From NCBI RefSeq assembly GCF_012641395.1, contig NZ_JABAIH010000026.1, forward strand, positions 1-49,698: DNA of 49,698 nt, read 5' to 3'. The first letter of the stretch is position 1. Each line of letters starts with the position of its first letter. Positions 34,681-42,937 of this stretch are shown piece by piece. The stretch comes from Rhizobium sp. P32RR-XVIII (GTDB taxonomy: Bacteria; Pseudomonadota; Alphaproteobacteria; Rhizobiales; Rhizobiaceae). The notes under the pieces were generated by a model. It saw only the letters and a program-made list of their open reading frames with translations. It did not search any database and had not been told where the DNA came from. The position numbers were made by a program, and so were the translations under genes.

Positions 34681-37215
34681 TCACATCTTATATTCCTGCG
34701 ACTTGAAAGACAGATGCTCGGCGTTGCCCGGAGTATTAGAAATCTTGCGGATCGCGCCCCAGGTCTGCTTGTAGTTGGGAATGATCAGTTCGTTCGTTCC
34801 GGGATTGACCACGTTGCCCTGGACGCCCATCGGATACGCGAACAGCATGAACGCCTCCTTTGGCTTCGCAGTCGGCGTCGGGTAGACCATTGCCTGGGTG
34901 GACCCGCTCTCGTTGTACACCTCGACGAGATCTCCGCCCTTCAGATCGAGCTCGGTCATGTCAGCCGGGTTCAACTGCAGGAACGGATAGGGCCACCGGT
35001 CGACGACCAGCTCTTCCTGCTGGTCGAGGTAGGCGCTTTGCCAGACATGGTTCGTGCGGCCGTTGTTGATGAGGAACGGCCACTTGTCCTTTTCCTCTTG
35101 CTTGCCGCGAGCCTGGAGGCCGCGCCATGGCGCATCCATGAACCGGGCCTTGCCGTCGTCGGTAGAGAAGACGCCGTCCGTGTAGAGCCGCTGCGTTCCG
35201 ACGATCTGGCCGTCTGCGAAGCCCGTGGCGGGTTCCTGGAACCCGTTGTTGCCCATCGCGCGCAGCCGATCGTAGGTCACGAACTCCCCGCCTTTGGCGT
35301 TGGCATGGTAGCCGTCCATGAACGCGTCCTCCTCTGTCTTCCAGTCGAAGCCCTTGAACTTGTCGGCGAGGTCATCCTTGCTCATCTCGCGGAACACGCG
35401 CTCGAGGTTGTTTGCGAGGCGTGCGGCGATCAGGCAGTCGGGCATGGCCTGGCCTGGCGGGTCCATATAGCGTTCGGTCAGCCGCATCCGCCGTTCGCCG
35501 TTCATCGAGGTAAGGTTCATCTCGCCGGACGTTGCCGCGGGAAGCCAGACATGAGCGGCCTGGCCGATCTTCGTCGGGACGATGTCGACGTCGACGGCGA
35601 AGAGGCCGCGGTCGCGGATCGCCGCAACGATGGCGTCGACCATCGCCTCGCGGTCACCGTATGCGACGCTCGACATCGCGTTCTTCACCTTGTCGGTCCG
35701 CTCCTTGTAGACGCGCTTGAACTCCATTGCGTTAAGGGTCGTCTTGTAGTGGTCGCAGGCCCATATGTGGTGAACGCCGCCCTTGCCGCTGATCAGAAGT
35801 TGGTCGACGTAGGCCGCGGGCCGCCCAACATGCGCATCACTTGGCCGGACATAACCTTCCTGGTGGCCGCCGAGCCGGACGACGCCGCCGCCCATCTGGC
35901 CAATGTTGCCAGTCGCCAGCGCAATGTTCACAAGCGCGCCGTTGGTCCGGTAGTTGTCGTTGCCCCAGATCAATCCCTTCTCGTAGCAGAACATCGCACG
36001 CCGACGTTTCCCGCCTTCCTTCGGCATTCCGATCCATTCGGCCGCCTTCACCATGTCCTCGGGCTTCAGGCCCGTGATCTTCGCCGCGTCGTCGACCGAA
36101 ATCCGGCAGCCTTGCACGGCCGCTTCGAAACTCGTGAGGTGACCGGGTTTGGCGGGAGACACGCCCTCCGCAGGATAGAGTGGCGGGCGTGGCGGCGCGT
36201 CGTGCGACGTGCTCTTGTCGATGAAATCCTTCTGCACCCAGCCTTTGTCGGCGATGTAGGTGAAGAGGGCGTTGAACAGGGCGAGATCCGTTCCCGAGTT
36301 GATCGCCAGATGCAGCACGTTGTCCTTCCCGGCCTCGGTCTCGCAGGCGTTGACGGTGACCGTGCGGCGGGGGTCGACGATGACGATGCGGGCCGCCGCA
36401 TGCGGTTCGCCTGGCATCATCTGGTTCTTCTTGTCGAGCGTCGAGCCGCGGAGGTTTGGAACCCAGTGGTTCAGGAAGTAATTGGTCTGCGTTTCGAGGG
36501 AATTGGCGCCGACCGCGAAGATCGTATCGGCCAGCTCTGCGTCCTCGTAGCAGTTGTTCAGCTCGCCGACGCCCATGTCGCGGGTGCCATGGACCTCGGA
36601 GTTGTAGGCCGGGCGGTTGTGGATCCGCATGTTCTTGACCTTCATCGCCCCGAAATAGAGCTTTCCGGTGCCCCATGTGTTTTCGTAGCCGCCCCCAGCC
36701 CCGCCGTGGTCGAAGGCCGAAACGAAAAGGCCGTCCTCGCCCTGTTCATCGATCACTCTGGCAGTGACGCGGGCGACCAGGTCGAGCGCGTCGTCCCAGC
36801 TCGTCGGCTGCATTTCGCCGTATCTCCAAACCATGGGATCGGTGAGGCGCTGGAGCTGGGTGTTGCGGGCGCGGCTGTAGCTCATCTCCGCGATGCGCGC
36901 GCCACGGATCGAGCCGAGGCCGGAGTTCACCACGCAGTCCTTGTCCGGCTTGACCACCAGGTGGACGTCGCGGCCCTGTTGCTTGACGATGTTGTACATT
37001 GCCGGGCTGTACCAGGCGACCGTCTCCGGGGGTTGCTGTTTCGACAGGTCGACGCCGAAGACATTGTCTCCGGGGGCCTGCCCGCCTTGGGTGTTGGCGT
37101 CCCAGCTATAGGCGTGATAGCCGCAGCCGACGATGCAGTAGTGGCACGTGACGTTGTGCACCCTGGCGTTCGGAGGGATGATCGGCAGTTGCCCGATATG
37201 ACGCTTGTAGGCCAT
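34681..37215 (-). CDS. aioA: Arsenite oxidase large subunit AioA
   Basis: An 844-aa molybdenum bis-MGD enzyme that oxidises arsenite to arsenate in the periplasm. The N-terminus carries the [3Fe-4S] motif Cys24-x2-Cys27-x3-Cys31 in VTCHYCIVGCGYHAY, the arsenite oxidase type. Later blocks include NNCYEDAELADTIFAVGANS and NGRTNHVWQSAYLDQQEE. The ATG at 37215 is preferred over a GTG at 37230: GAGGGAG lies seven bases before it, and it begins the family sequence MAYKRHIGQLPI. There is no signal peptide; AioA is exported with AioB through the Tat system. It starts 12 bases after the aioB stop. Length is full. Confidence 0.96.
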   Translation of the reverse strand: MAYKRHIGQLPIIPPNARVHNVTCHYCIVGCGYHAYSWDANTQGGQAPGDNVFGVDLSKQQPPETVAWYSPAMYNIVKQQGRDVHLVVKPDKDCVVNSGLGSIRGARIAEMSYSRARNTQLQRLTDPMVWRYGEMQPTSWDDALDLVARVTARVIDEQGEDGLFVSAFDHGGAGGGYENTWGTGKLYFGAMKVKNMRIHNRPAYNSEVHGTRDMGVGELNNCYEDAELADTIFAVGANSLETQTNYFLNHWVPNLRGSTLDKKNQMMPGEPHAAARIVIVDPRRTVTVNACETEAGKDNVLHLAINSGTDLALFNALFTYIADKGWVQKDFIDKSTSHDAPPRPPLYPAEGVSPAKPGHLTSFEAAVQGCRISVDDAAKITGLKPEDMVKAAEWIGMPKEGGKRRRAMFCYEKGLIWGNDNYRTNGALVNIALATGNIGQMGGGVVRLGGHQEGYVRPSDAHVGRPAAYVDQLLISGKGGVHHIWACDHYKTTLNAMEFKRVYKERTDKVKNAMSSVAYGDREAMVDAIVAAIRDRGLFAVDVDIVPTKIGQAAHVWLPAATSGEMNLTSMNGERRMRLTERYMDPPGQAMPDCLIAARLANNLERVFREMSKDDLADKFKGFDWKTEEDAFMDGYHANAKGGEFVTYDRLRAMGNNGFQEPATGFADGQIVGTQRLYTDGVFSTDDGKARFMDAPWRGLQARGKQEEKDKWPFLINNGRTNHVWQSAYLDQQEELVVDRWPYPFLQLNPADMTELDLKGGDLVEVYNESGSTQAMVYPTPTAKPKEAFMLFAYPMGVQGNVVNPGTNELIIPNYKQTWGAIRKISNTPGNAEHLSFKSQEYKM

Positions 37216-37226
37216 CTCACTCTCCC

Positions 37227-37751
37227 TCACAGCACGTTGGAAAGGCGACCGTAGAGCAACTCGTCCAGCCCCTCGGCATGGATGTCGCCCTTGTCGTCGA
37301 CCCGCAGCATGTATTGCGGCAGGTTCTGCGTTGCATGGCCCCAGATCTCGAGGCCGCCGCGCTCGACGTCGAAACGCGAGTAGTGGCCGGAACAGTTGAG
37401 CGTGCGATCGGCCGCGTTATATCCGAGCGGAAAGCCCTTGTGGGGACAGATGGTGGTGAACGCTACGACATCGCCGTCGGGGCCTACGCCTCCCTCAACC
37501 CTCTGCCCGAGCTTGATCAGAACGCCAGGCGCCTCGGCGTCCGGATAGCTAACGTCCATCGGCTCGTTGACCTTGAGATCGGAGATATTCGCCAGCCGGG
37601 CCGATGGATACACCATCGGGCCAGAAGGTGCCGCGGCCCCGGCTTCGGACGCCGGGATGGCCGATGCCGTCACCGCTGCAGCCGCAGCGACGCCCGCACC
37701 TGTCAGGAACCTGCGGCGGCCGATGTCGACCATCGCTTTGCATCTATGCAT
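37227..37751 (-). CDS. aioB: Arsenite oxidase Rieske subunit AioB
   Basis: A 174-aa Rieske subunit. The Tat signal GRRRFLTG lies at 11-18, followed by an Ala-rich hydrophobic stretch, so it carries the AioAB dimer to the periplasm. The [2Fe-2S] ligands are Cys102/His104 (ICPHKGFPLG) and Cys120/His123 (NCSGHYSRFD). The positions that form a disulfide in the Alcaligenes faecalis enzyme are Phe107 and Gly122 here, as reported for Rhizobium NT-26. The start at 37751 follows GGGAGGA; upstream in-frame starts would place the twin arginines too far in. First gene of aioBA, transcribed away from arsR. Confidence 0.95.
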   Translation of the reverse strand: MHRCKAMVDIGRRRFLTGAGVAAAAAVTASAIPASEAGAAAPSGPMVYPSARLANISDLKVNEPMDVSYPDAEAPGVLIKLGQRVEGGVGPDGDVVAFTTICPHKGFPLGYNAADRTLNCSGHYSRFDVERGGLEIWGHATQNLPQYMLRVDDKGDIHAEGLDELLYGRLSNVL

Positions 37752-37974
37752 GGATGTGTCCTCCCGCTGACCTGGTCTGACGGGCCGGAGCGACATCTTT
37801 TGTGAGCCAGCGACACAATTCCAATTCCGTCGCTGACCAAAGTGTCACACGGATATCAGACTCTCTGTGTATATTTCGTTATGTCTGGAATTCCCGAAAT
37901 GAACGATAGTCGAAATTTATTGACTTGTCACCGCCGCTCGGCAACTGAAGAGCTGAGGGCTTGCAGGAGATCCC
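37752..37974. promoter_or_regulatory. Divergent control region between aioB and arsR
   Basis: 223 bases shared by two diverging operons. On the plus side, ATTTATTGACTTGTCACC contains a possible -35, but it lies close to the arsR start. ATTTCG and CGAAAT form a 6-base dyad at about 37873-37900. I found no correct sigma-54 site for aioB: the nearest GG/GC pair, near 37820, has nine bases between instead of ten. ArsR binding here would link arsenite sensing to both operons; this is inference from position. Confidence 0.4.
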
Positions 37975-38394
37975 ATGAAGAAAGCGACACTAGCCGTTGT
38001 CGGACACGCCGGACCCGAAGGAAGCGGCGATGCGATGTCCAACGCCCATGGCCTCGTAGCGCTTTCCGCTCTTGGGCAGCCGACGCGGATCGAGATCTTC
38101 CGAACACTGCTGAAGGCCGAACCGGAGGGACTTGCGGCCGGCGCTATCGCCGAGGCCATCGGCTGCCCGCACAACACGCTCTCCACACATCTTGGCATCC
38201 TCGCCCGTGCGGGGCTCGTCAATGCAGCTCGGGCGGGCCGTTCGATCATCTATCGAGCGAACGTCGACGGCATCCGCCTGCTCATCGGCTTTCTGGTTAA
38301 CGACTGCTGCAACGGCCATCCGGAGCTTTGCGATCTGCAGGCAGCGATGCAGCGATCCTCGTGTGCGTGTGCGTCCGGCGAAGAAGGCCGATAG
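37975..38394 (+). CDS. arsR: ArsR-family arsenic repressor
   Basis: A 139-aa winged-helix repressor. The recognition region reads AIGCPHNTLSTHLGILARAG (about 61-80). A C-terminal cysteine cluster, Cys111, Cys112 and Cys119 in NDCCNGHPELC, is the likely As(III)-binding site of this rhizobial/Acidithiobacillus-type ArsR. The ATG at 37975 follows GCAGGAG; an internal ATG at 38035 would also keep the domain. It heads the plus-strand ars genes and faces aioB. Confidence 0.88.
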   Translation: MKKATLAVVGHAGPEGSGDAMSNAHGLVALSALGQPTRIEIFRTLLKAEPEGLAAGAIAEAIGCPHNTLSTHLGILARAGLVNAARAGRSIIYRANVDGIRLLIGFLVNDCCNGHPELCDLQAAMQRSSCACASGEEGR

Positions 38395-38517
38395 AGGCGC
38401 GGCTAGTCAATTCAGTTCGGACCCGCTGCCTGGGCGGGATCTGAGCGAGATGCTCCTCCGTCATCAAACTGTCACGAAACGCGATTATTTCAGAATTAAA
38501 TCGAGATTTCTGGATAT

Positions 38518-38868
38518 ATGGACAAGAAGACAGTTCTTGCCGCTTTGTCGGCTCTTGGGCAGGACACCCGGCTGGAGGTATTCCGGCTCCTCGTCCAGTC
38601 AGGACCCGAAGGAGTACCCGCGGGAGAGATCGCATCGCGGTTGGGCGCGGTGCAGAACACGATGTCGGCGCACCTGCGCGTGCTCGATCAGGCGGGTCTG
38701 GTGCGCGCCATGCGAGACGGCCGGATTGTCCGCTACACGGCCGACATGACCGGATTTCGCGATCTGCTCGCCTACCTGATGGAAGACTGCTGCGGAGGAC
38801 GCCCAGAGATTTGCGCGCCTGCTCTTGATCAGGCGGCCCGCCGCGCACCGATCGGAGAAGAGGCATGA
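38518..38868 (+). CDS. arsR: Second ArsR-family arsenic repressor
   Basis: A 116-aa ArsR paralogue of the preceding gene with the same plan: LGQDTRLEVFRLL, recognition helix GAVQNTMSAHLRVLDQ, and the cysteine cluster Cys91, Cys92, Cys99 in EDCCGGRPEIC. The ribosome-binding site is weak. The 123-base spacer upstream is AT-rich near the start (ATTTCAGAATTAAATCGAGA), which suggests a separate promoter and operator for the genes that follow. Direct neighbours are an arsenate reductase and aqpS. Confidence 0.9.
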   Translation: MDKKTVLAALSALGQDTRLEVFRLLVQSGPEGVPAGEIASRLGAVQNTMSAHLRVLDQAGLVRAMRDGRIVRYTADMTGFRDLLAYLMEDCCGGRPEICAPALDQAARRAPIGEEA

Positions 38869-38987
38869 CTGGCCCGCAGGGCCATGTCGTGTCGGAGATC
38901 AGCAATCCCGGACGGCGGTTTTGTCCGTCACCTGCAGCCGTCCTGATAGCAAGCCTGGCGGAACAATATCACTAGGGGGCCAAAGCC

Positions 38988-39497
38988 ATGTCTGATCGCG
39001 TCTACAATGTACTCTTCCTCTGCACCGGGAACTCCGCCCGCTCCATCATCGCGGAAGCCATCCTGAACAGGCTCGGGCAAGGGAAATTCAAGGCCTTTTC
39101 TGCGGGATCGCAGCCGAAGGGGACAGTGCATCCCTATACCCTGCAGCTTCTCAAAACCCTCAACTACGACACCTCCTTCGCCCGTTCGAAAAACTGGGAT
39201 GAATTCGCGGTTCCTGAGGCTCCCAAAATGGATTATGTCTTCACCGTCTGCGACAACGCGGCCAACGAAGCCTGCCCCGTATGGCCGGGACAGCCGATGA
39301 CGGCACACTGGGGAGTGCCCGATCCGGCCGCCGCCGAAGGCACTGAAGCCGAGAAGCATTTTGCCTTCGACGACGTGTACAGAATGCTCAGTAACCGCAT
39401 CTCCATTTTCACCAGCCTGCCAATGACCTCGCTCGACAAGATGGCGCTTCAACAGCGGCTGGACGAAATTGGCAGAAACATTCCGAAGGCCGGATGA
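38988..39497 (+). CDS. Arsenate reductase, LMW protein-tyrosine-phosphatase type
   Basis: A 169-aa protein with the phosphatase loop LCTGNSARSI (Cys12) and the further cysteines 88 and 96 in TVCDNAANEACPVWPG. That set fits thioredoxin-coupled ArsC enzymes, in which three cysteines relay electrons, although the last two are eight residues apart and the spacing is wider than in the Staphylococcus enzyme. It should reduce arsenate to arsenite in the cytoplasm. The start follows AGGGGG. Its stop overlaps the aqpS start (ATGA), so the two are coupled. It is unrelated to the glutaredoxin-type ArsC encoded two genes later. Confidence 0.88.
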   Translation: MSDRVYNVLFLCTGNSARSIIAEAILNRLGQGKFKAFSAGSQPKGTVHPYTLQLLKTLNYDTSFARSKNWDEFAVPEAPKMDYVFTVCDNAANEACPVWPGQPMTAHWGVPDPAAAEGTEAEKHFAFDDVYRMLSNRISIFTSLPMTSLDKMALQQRLDEIGRNIPKAG

Positions 39498-40198
39498 ACG
39501 TGACAGTCGATCTTGGACGTCGCCTCGTCGCAGAGGCCCTTGGCACCGCCATCCTCGTCGCCACCGTCGTCGGCTCAGGCATCATGGCCGACCGGCTGAC
39601 GGACGATGTGGCCCTCGCCTTGCTGGGAAACACGATCCCGACAGGAGCGATCCTGTTCGTGCTTATCTCCATCCTCGGCCCTATATCAGGCGCGCACTTC
39701 AATCCCGTGGTGACCATGGTCTTCATGGCGCGCCGGGAATTGGAAGCTTCCTCGGTCATTCCGTATGTCCTGGCGCAGATCGCTGGCGGCGTGTTCGGAA
39801 CGATGGTCGCCCATGCGATGTTCGATTTGCCGATCCTCCAGGTGTCCGAGACGGTGCGAACGGGATCAGCGCAGTGGATCGCCGAAGTAGTTGCGACCTT
39901 CGGATTGCTCCTCACGATCCTTGGCGGCCTCCGCTTCCGGGTTGACGCGATTCCGATGCTGGTTGGCCTCTATATCACCGCCGCCTATTGGTTCACCGCC
40001 TCAACGTCGTTCGCCAATCCGGCGGTGGCGATTGCCCGCAGCCTCACGGATACCTTCTCCGGCATCCGCCCCATGGACCTGCCGGGGTTCATAGTGGCCC
40101 AAATCCTCGGAGCGCTGATCGCTGCCGCCCTTGCCGGATGGCTCTTTGCCGACCAACGCGACGAGATGCCATCCGCCTCCCAAAAGGAAAGAGCCTGA
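39494..40198 (+). CDS. aqpS: Aquaglyceroporin AqpS, arsenite channel
   Basis: A 234-aa MIP-family channel with six membrane helices and two half-helices. The first pore motif is altered to Asn-Pro-Val (SGAHFNPVVTM); the second is the normal Asn-Pro-Ala (TSFANPAVAIARS). In Sinorhizobium meliloti AqpS takes the place of an arsenite efflux pump: arsenite made by arsenate reductase leaves down its gradient. Gene order here (regulator, aqpS, arsC, arsH) is the same. It overlaps the upstream reductase gene by four bases, and the next gene begins two bases after its stop. Confidence 0.93.
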   Translation: MNVTVDLGRRLVAEALGTAILVATVVGSGIMADRLTDDVALALLGNTIPTGAILFVLISILGPISGAHFNPVVTMVFMARRELEASSVIPYVLAQIAGGVFGTMVAHAMFDLPILQVSETVRTGSAQWIAEVVATFGLLLTILGGLRFRVDAIPMLVGLYITAAYWFTASTSFANPAVAIARSLTDTFSGIRPMDLPGFIVAQILGALIAAALAGWLFADQRDEMPSASQKERA

Positions 40199-40200
40199 CA

Positions 40201-40623
40201 ATGGACGTCACCATCTACCATAACCCGGACTGCGGGACATCAAGAAACACCCTCGAGATGATCCGCAACGCCGGCATCGAGCCGACTGTGATCGAATATC
40301 TGAAGACGCCGCCGTCCCGCGCCGAGTTGGTGAAGATGATCGCCGATGCTGGCCTCACCGTGCGCGAGGCGATCCGGGAGAAGGGAACCCCTTACGCGGA
40401 ACTCGGCCTCGACAATCCGGATCTGACTGACATCCAGTTACTCGATGCCATGCTCAAGGACCCGATCCTCATCAACCGACCGTTCGTCGTCACGCCGCTT
40501 GGGACCCGCTTGAGCCGTCCGTCCGAAGTCGTTCTCGACATCCTCCCCGACACCCACAAGGGCCCTTTCACGAAGGAAGATGGGGAGAAGGTCCTCGACG
40601 AGAAGGGAAAGCGCCTTGTCTGA
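40201..40623 (+). CDS. arsC: Glutaredoxin-coupled arsenate reductase ArsC
   Basis: A 140-aa ArsC of the thioredoxin-fold family. The catalytic Cys11 lies in YHNPDCGTSRNTL, and LINRPFVVTPLGTRLSRPSE supplies the arginines that bind arsenate. It reduces As(V) to As(III) with glutathione and glutaredoxin. The start at 40201 follows the aqpS stop after two bases; a longer open frame upstream is only readthrough of other coding sequence. Confidence 0.95.
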   Translation: MDVTIYHNPDCGTSRNTLEMIRNAGIEPTVIEYLKTPPSRAELVKMIADAGLTVREAIREKGTPYAELGLDNPDLTDIQLLDAMLKDPILINRPFVVTPLGTRLSRPSEVVLDILPDTHKGPFTKEDGEKVLDEKGKRLV

Positions 40624-41326
40624 AACATTCCCGGCTCTCGACGAGAGACATCTCTGCCAAACCGACCTCGAAGCTCTCCGTCCACCGTTCTCGTCGCACA
40701 AGCCGCGCGTCCTGATCCTCTACGGTTCGCTCCGGGAAGTTTCCTACAGCCGACTTCTCGCCCATGAAGCCCGCCGCCTGCTTGAGCGCTTCGGATGCGA
40801 GGTCAGGATGTTCGATCCCGAAGGCCTTCCCCTGCCCGACGAAGCTCCCGCCAGCCATCCAAAGGTGCAGGAACTCCGGGAGCTTTCGGAATGGTCCGAG
40901 GGTCAGGTTTGGGTCAGCCCCGAGCGACATGGCGCTATGACAGGCATCATGAAGTCCCAGATCGACTGGATTCCGCTGGCGGTCGGATCCGTCCGGCCGA
41001 CACAGGGCAAGACGCTGGCGATCATGGAAGTTTCGGGCGGCAGCCAGTCCTTCAACGCCCTGAACCAGCTTCGCATCCTCGGCCGCTGGATGCGGATGAT
41101 CACCATCCCCAATCAGTCCTCGGTCGCCAAGGCCTATCAGGAATTCGATGCCGACGGACGGATGAAGCCGTCCTCGTATTACGACCGTATCGTCGACGTC
41201 TGCGAGGAACTGGTGAAGTTCACCTTGCTGACCCGCGAGGCCTCGTCCTACCTGACCGACCGCTATAGCGAGCGGAAGGAAGACGCGGCCAAGCTCGAAC
41301 AGCGGGTGCAGTTGAAATCAATCTGA
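40616..41326 (+). CDS. arsH: ArsH, NADPH-dependent FMN reductase
   Basis: A flavoprotein of the NADPH-dependent FMN reductase family. It oxidises trivalent organoarsenicals such as methylarsenite and is found at the end of many ars operons. The FMN loop is LYGSLREVSYSRLLAHEA, with later SPERHGAMTGIMKSQIDW and MEVSGGSQSFNALNQLR. I place the start at the TTG at 40616, which begins the family sequence SETFPALDERHL, has AAGGGA upstream and overlaps the arsC stop by eight bases. An ATG at 40580 would add 12 residues but has poor spacing to its site. Product is about 236 aa. Confidence 0.93.
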   Translation: MSETFPALDERHLCQTDLEALRPPFSSHKPRVLILYGSLREVSYSRLLAHEARRLLERFGCEVRMFDPEGLPLPDEAPASHPKVQELRELSEWSEGQVWVSPERHGAMTGIMKSQIDWIPLAVGSVRPTQGKTLAIMEVSGGSQSFNALNQLRILGRWMRMITIPNQSSVAKAYQEFDADGRMKPSSYYDRIVDVCEELVKFTLLTREASSYLTDRYSERKEDAAKLEQRVQLKSI

Positions 41327-41328
41327 TC

Positions 41329-42540
41329 TCAGCCAGCGGTGACGAAGCTCCGCTTCGTCGCCATCGCAATGCTTACGAAGGCGGCCATGCCGACCATGCC
41401 CAGGGCTGCGGTAGCGAACAGGGATAGGTCTATGCCGACCTGCTCCATGGCCATCGCGAAGACGAAAGGTGCGGCGGCACCCATTGCGAGCCGCGCCGCC
41501 GCCATCTTGCCCGTGATCGCGCCGTAGCCGTCGCTGCCGAACAGATAGAGCGGCAGGCTGCCCTGTGCGATCGAATTGATCCCCGAGCCCAGACCGAGGC
41601 AGAAGGCGAACGCGACGGCTCCCGGTAGCCAGCTTCCGCTCAGGCCGAGGATCACGATGCCGATGACCATGAGCGCCGCCGATATGACCGCAAGCACGGG
41701 CGGCGACAGCCGTGTTCCGAAGATCATGTTAATTAGACGGCTGAGGACCTGTGCGGGTCCGAACAGCGAGCCGATGACCACTGCGGCCGTGCCGAGGCCG
41801 AGGTCGCCTAGCATCGGAACCATGTGAGCGAGGATCGAGGCCAACGTGAATCCAAGAAGTGCGAAGGCGGCCGAGACGACGATCATCGCACCGCGCCGTC
41901 CTTCCGGCGGAATCGCGCCGATCACCCGCTCCCGCTCACGGGTGGCTCCCCGGGCGTTCGCCGCCCTGCCCTTGCTCATCATCCAGAAATGCAAGGGCAT
42001 GCAGAGGAGCAGATTAAGCGCTGCGAACACCAGATAGATTTCCCGCCACGACAGATATCCCATCAAGGCGGCCGAGATCGGCCAGAAGATCGTGGATGCG
42101 AAGCCGCCTATGAGCGTGAGGTACGTGATGCTCCGGGAGGCCGTCTTTGGGTCGCTCTCGACGAGCGCCGCGAAGGCTGCCTGGTACTGAACCATCCCCG
42201 AGGAAATCTCCAGCAGGACGATGGCGAGCGCGAACACGGCCACCGATGGCGACCAAGCGCACAGCGCGAGCGTCAGTGCCGAGAGGACCGAACCGACGGT
42301 CAGGACGGTCGCCGCCCCGATCCTGTCCATCTGCTTTCCGATCATCGGAGCCGACAGCCCGCCGACGAAGAGCGACGCTGAAAAGACGCCGAAGACGTGT
42401 TCGAGCGTGATTCCGAGGTCCTTCGCCATGCCGGGCGCAAGGATCGAGAACGAGTAGTAGAGCGTCCCGTAGCCGATGATCTGTGTCAGGCCGAGCGCCG
42501 AGATCGTCGCGAGTGAAATCGCGTTCCTCACATCAGGCAT
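41329..42540 (-). CDS. arsK: MFS transporter, probable arsenite efflux ArsK
   Basis: A 403-aa, 12-helix major facilitator protein. It starts with ISALGLTQIIGYGTLYYSFS and has a long cytoplasmic loop (about 190-215) between the two halves. Sequence and position match ArsK, the MFS exporter of As(III), Sb(III) and trivalent organoarsenicals described in Agrobacterium; I rely on memory of that family, without an alignment. Its start overlaps the stop of the upstream arsR gene by eight bases, so the pair is one unit. Its stop is only two bases from that of arsH, on the other strand. Confidence 0.78.
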   Translation of the reverse strand: MPDVRNAISLATISALGLTQIIGYGTLYYSFSILAPGMAKDLGITLEHVFGVFSASLFVGGLSAPMIGKQMDRIGAATVLTVGSVLSALTLALCAWSPSVAVFALAIVLLEISSGMVQYQAAFAALVESDPKTASRSITYLTLIGGFASTIFWPISAALMGYLSWREIYLVFAALNLLLCMPLHFWMMSKGRAANARGATRERERVIGAIPPEGRRGAMIVVSAAFALLGFTLASILAHMVPMLGDLGLGTAAVVIGSLFGPAQVLSRLINMIFGTRLSPPVLAVISAALMVIGIVILGLSGSWLPGAVAFAFCLGLGSGINSIAQGSLPLYLFGSDGYGAITGKMAAARLAMGAAAPFVFAMAMEQVGIDLSLFATAALGMVGMAAFVSIAMATKRSFVTAG

Positions 42541-42895
42541 GCTGGTTCACTTCCGGCGGCTCGGCGGAGCAGCAGTCTCCGTTGCCTTCGGCAACTCCGA
42601 GTACCTGTGGATGCCCGGCGCAGCACTCATGCATCAGGAAGGTCACCAGTCCCGAGAGCGCATCATAGTCGGCGCTGTAGACGATCGAGCGGGATTCCCG
42701 TCTCTGTGCGATCAGGCCCGAACGCTCGAGTTCCTTCAGATGGAAGGAGATGTTCGAGGGCGAGACCCCCATCTTCTCGGCGATCGTTCCGGCGGCCATT
42801 CCGTCGGGGCCAGCGACAACCAGGGTTCTCACGACAGCCAGACGGGTCTCCTGCGAGAGGGCAGCGAAAGACAAAAGGGCTTGACGTTCATCCAT
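42533..42895 (-). CDS. arsR: Third ArsR-family repressor, paired with arsK
   Basis: A 120-aa ArsR-family protein. The winged helix has LSQETRLAVVRTLV and the recognition region SPSNISFHLKELERSG. It has Cys91 and Cys92 (HECCAGHPQ) as in the other two copies, but lacks the third Cys at 99. A second pair, Cys108 and Cys109 (GDCCSAE), lies in a C-terminal extension. It is co-transcribed with arsK and divergent from the DUF6428 gene, so it probably controls both. Confidence 0.9.
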   Translation of the reverse strand: MDERQALLSFAALSQETRLAVVRTLVVAGPDGMAAGTIAEKMGVSPSNISFHLKELERSGLIAQRRESRSIVYSADYDALSGLVTFLMHECCAGHPQVLGVAEGNGDCCSAEPPEVNQHA

Positions 42896-42937
42896 ATTTA
42901 AATATTCCTTGAATCATTGAATAGAGGAGTAGCGTAG
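42896..42937. promoter_or_regulatory. Divergent operator-promoter of arsR-arsK and DUF6428 gene
   Basis: Only 42 bases separate the two starts. The AT-rich segment holds a direct repeat, TTGAAT at 42909-42914 and at 42917-42922, and ATTTAAAT next to the arsR start. AGAGGAG serves the DUF6428 gene. An ArsR dimer bound here would silence both sides at once. Confidence 0.5.

Noticed and set aside
34579..37254. Open frame of 891 codons on the plus strand opposite aioA
   Set aside because: aioA has clear motifs and normal length; the opposite frame is a by-product of high-GC codon use, with no domain or ribosome-binding site.
37810..37840. Sigma-54 promoter for aioB
   Set aside because: The closest GG...GC pair has nine bases between them, where the sigma-54 site needs ten.
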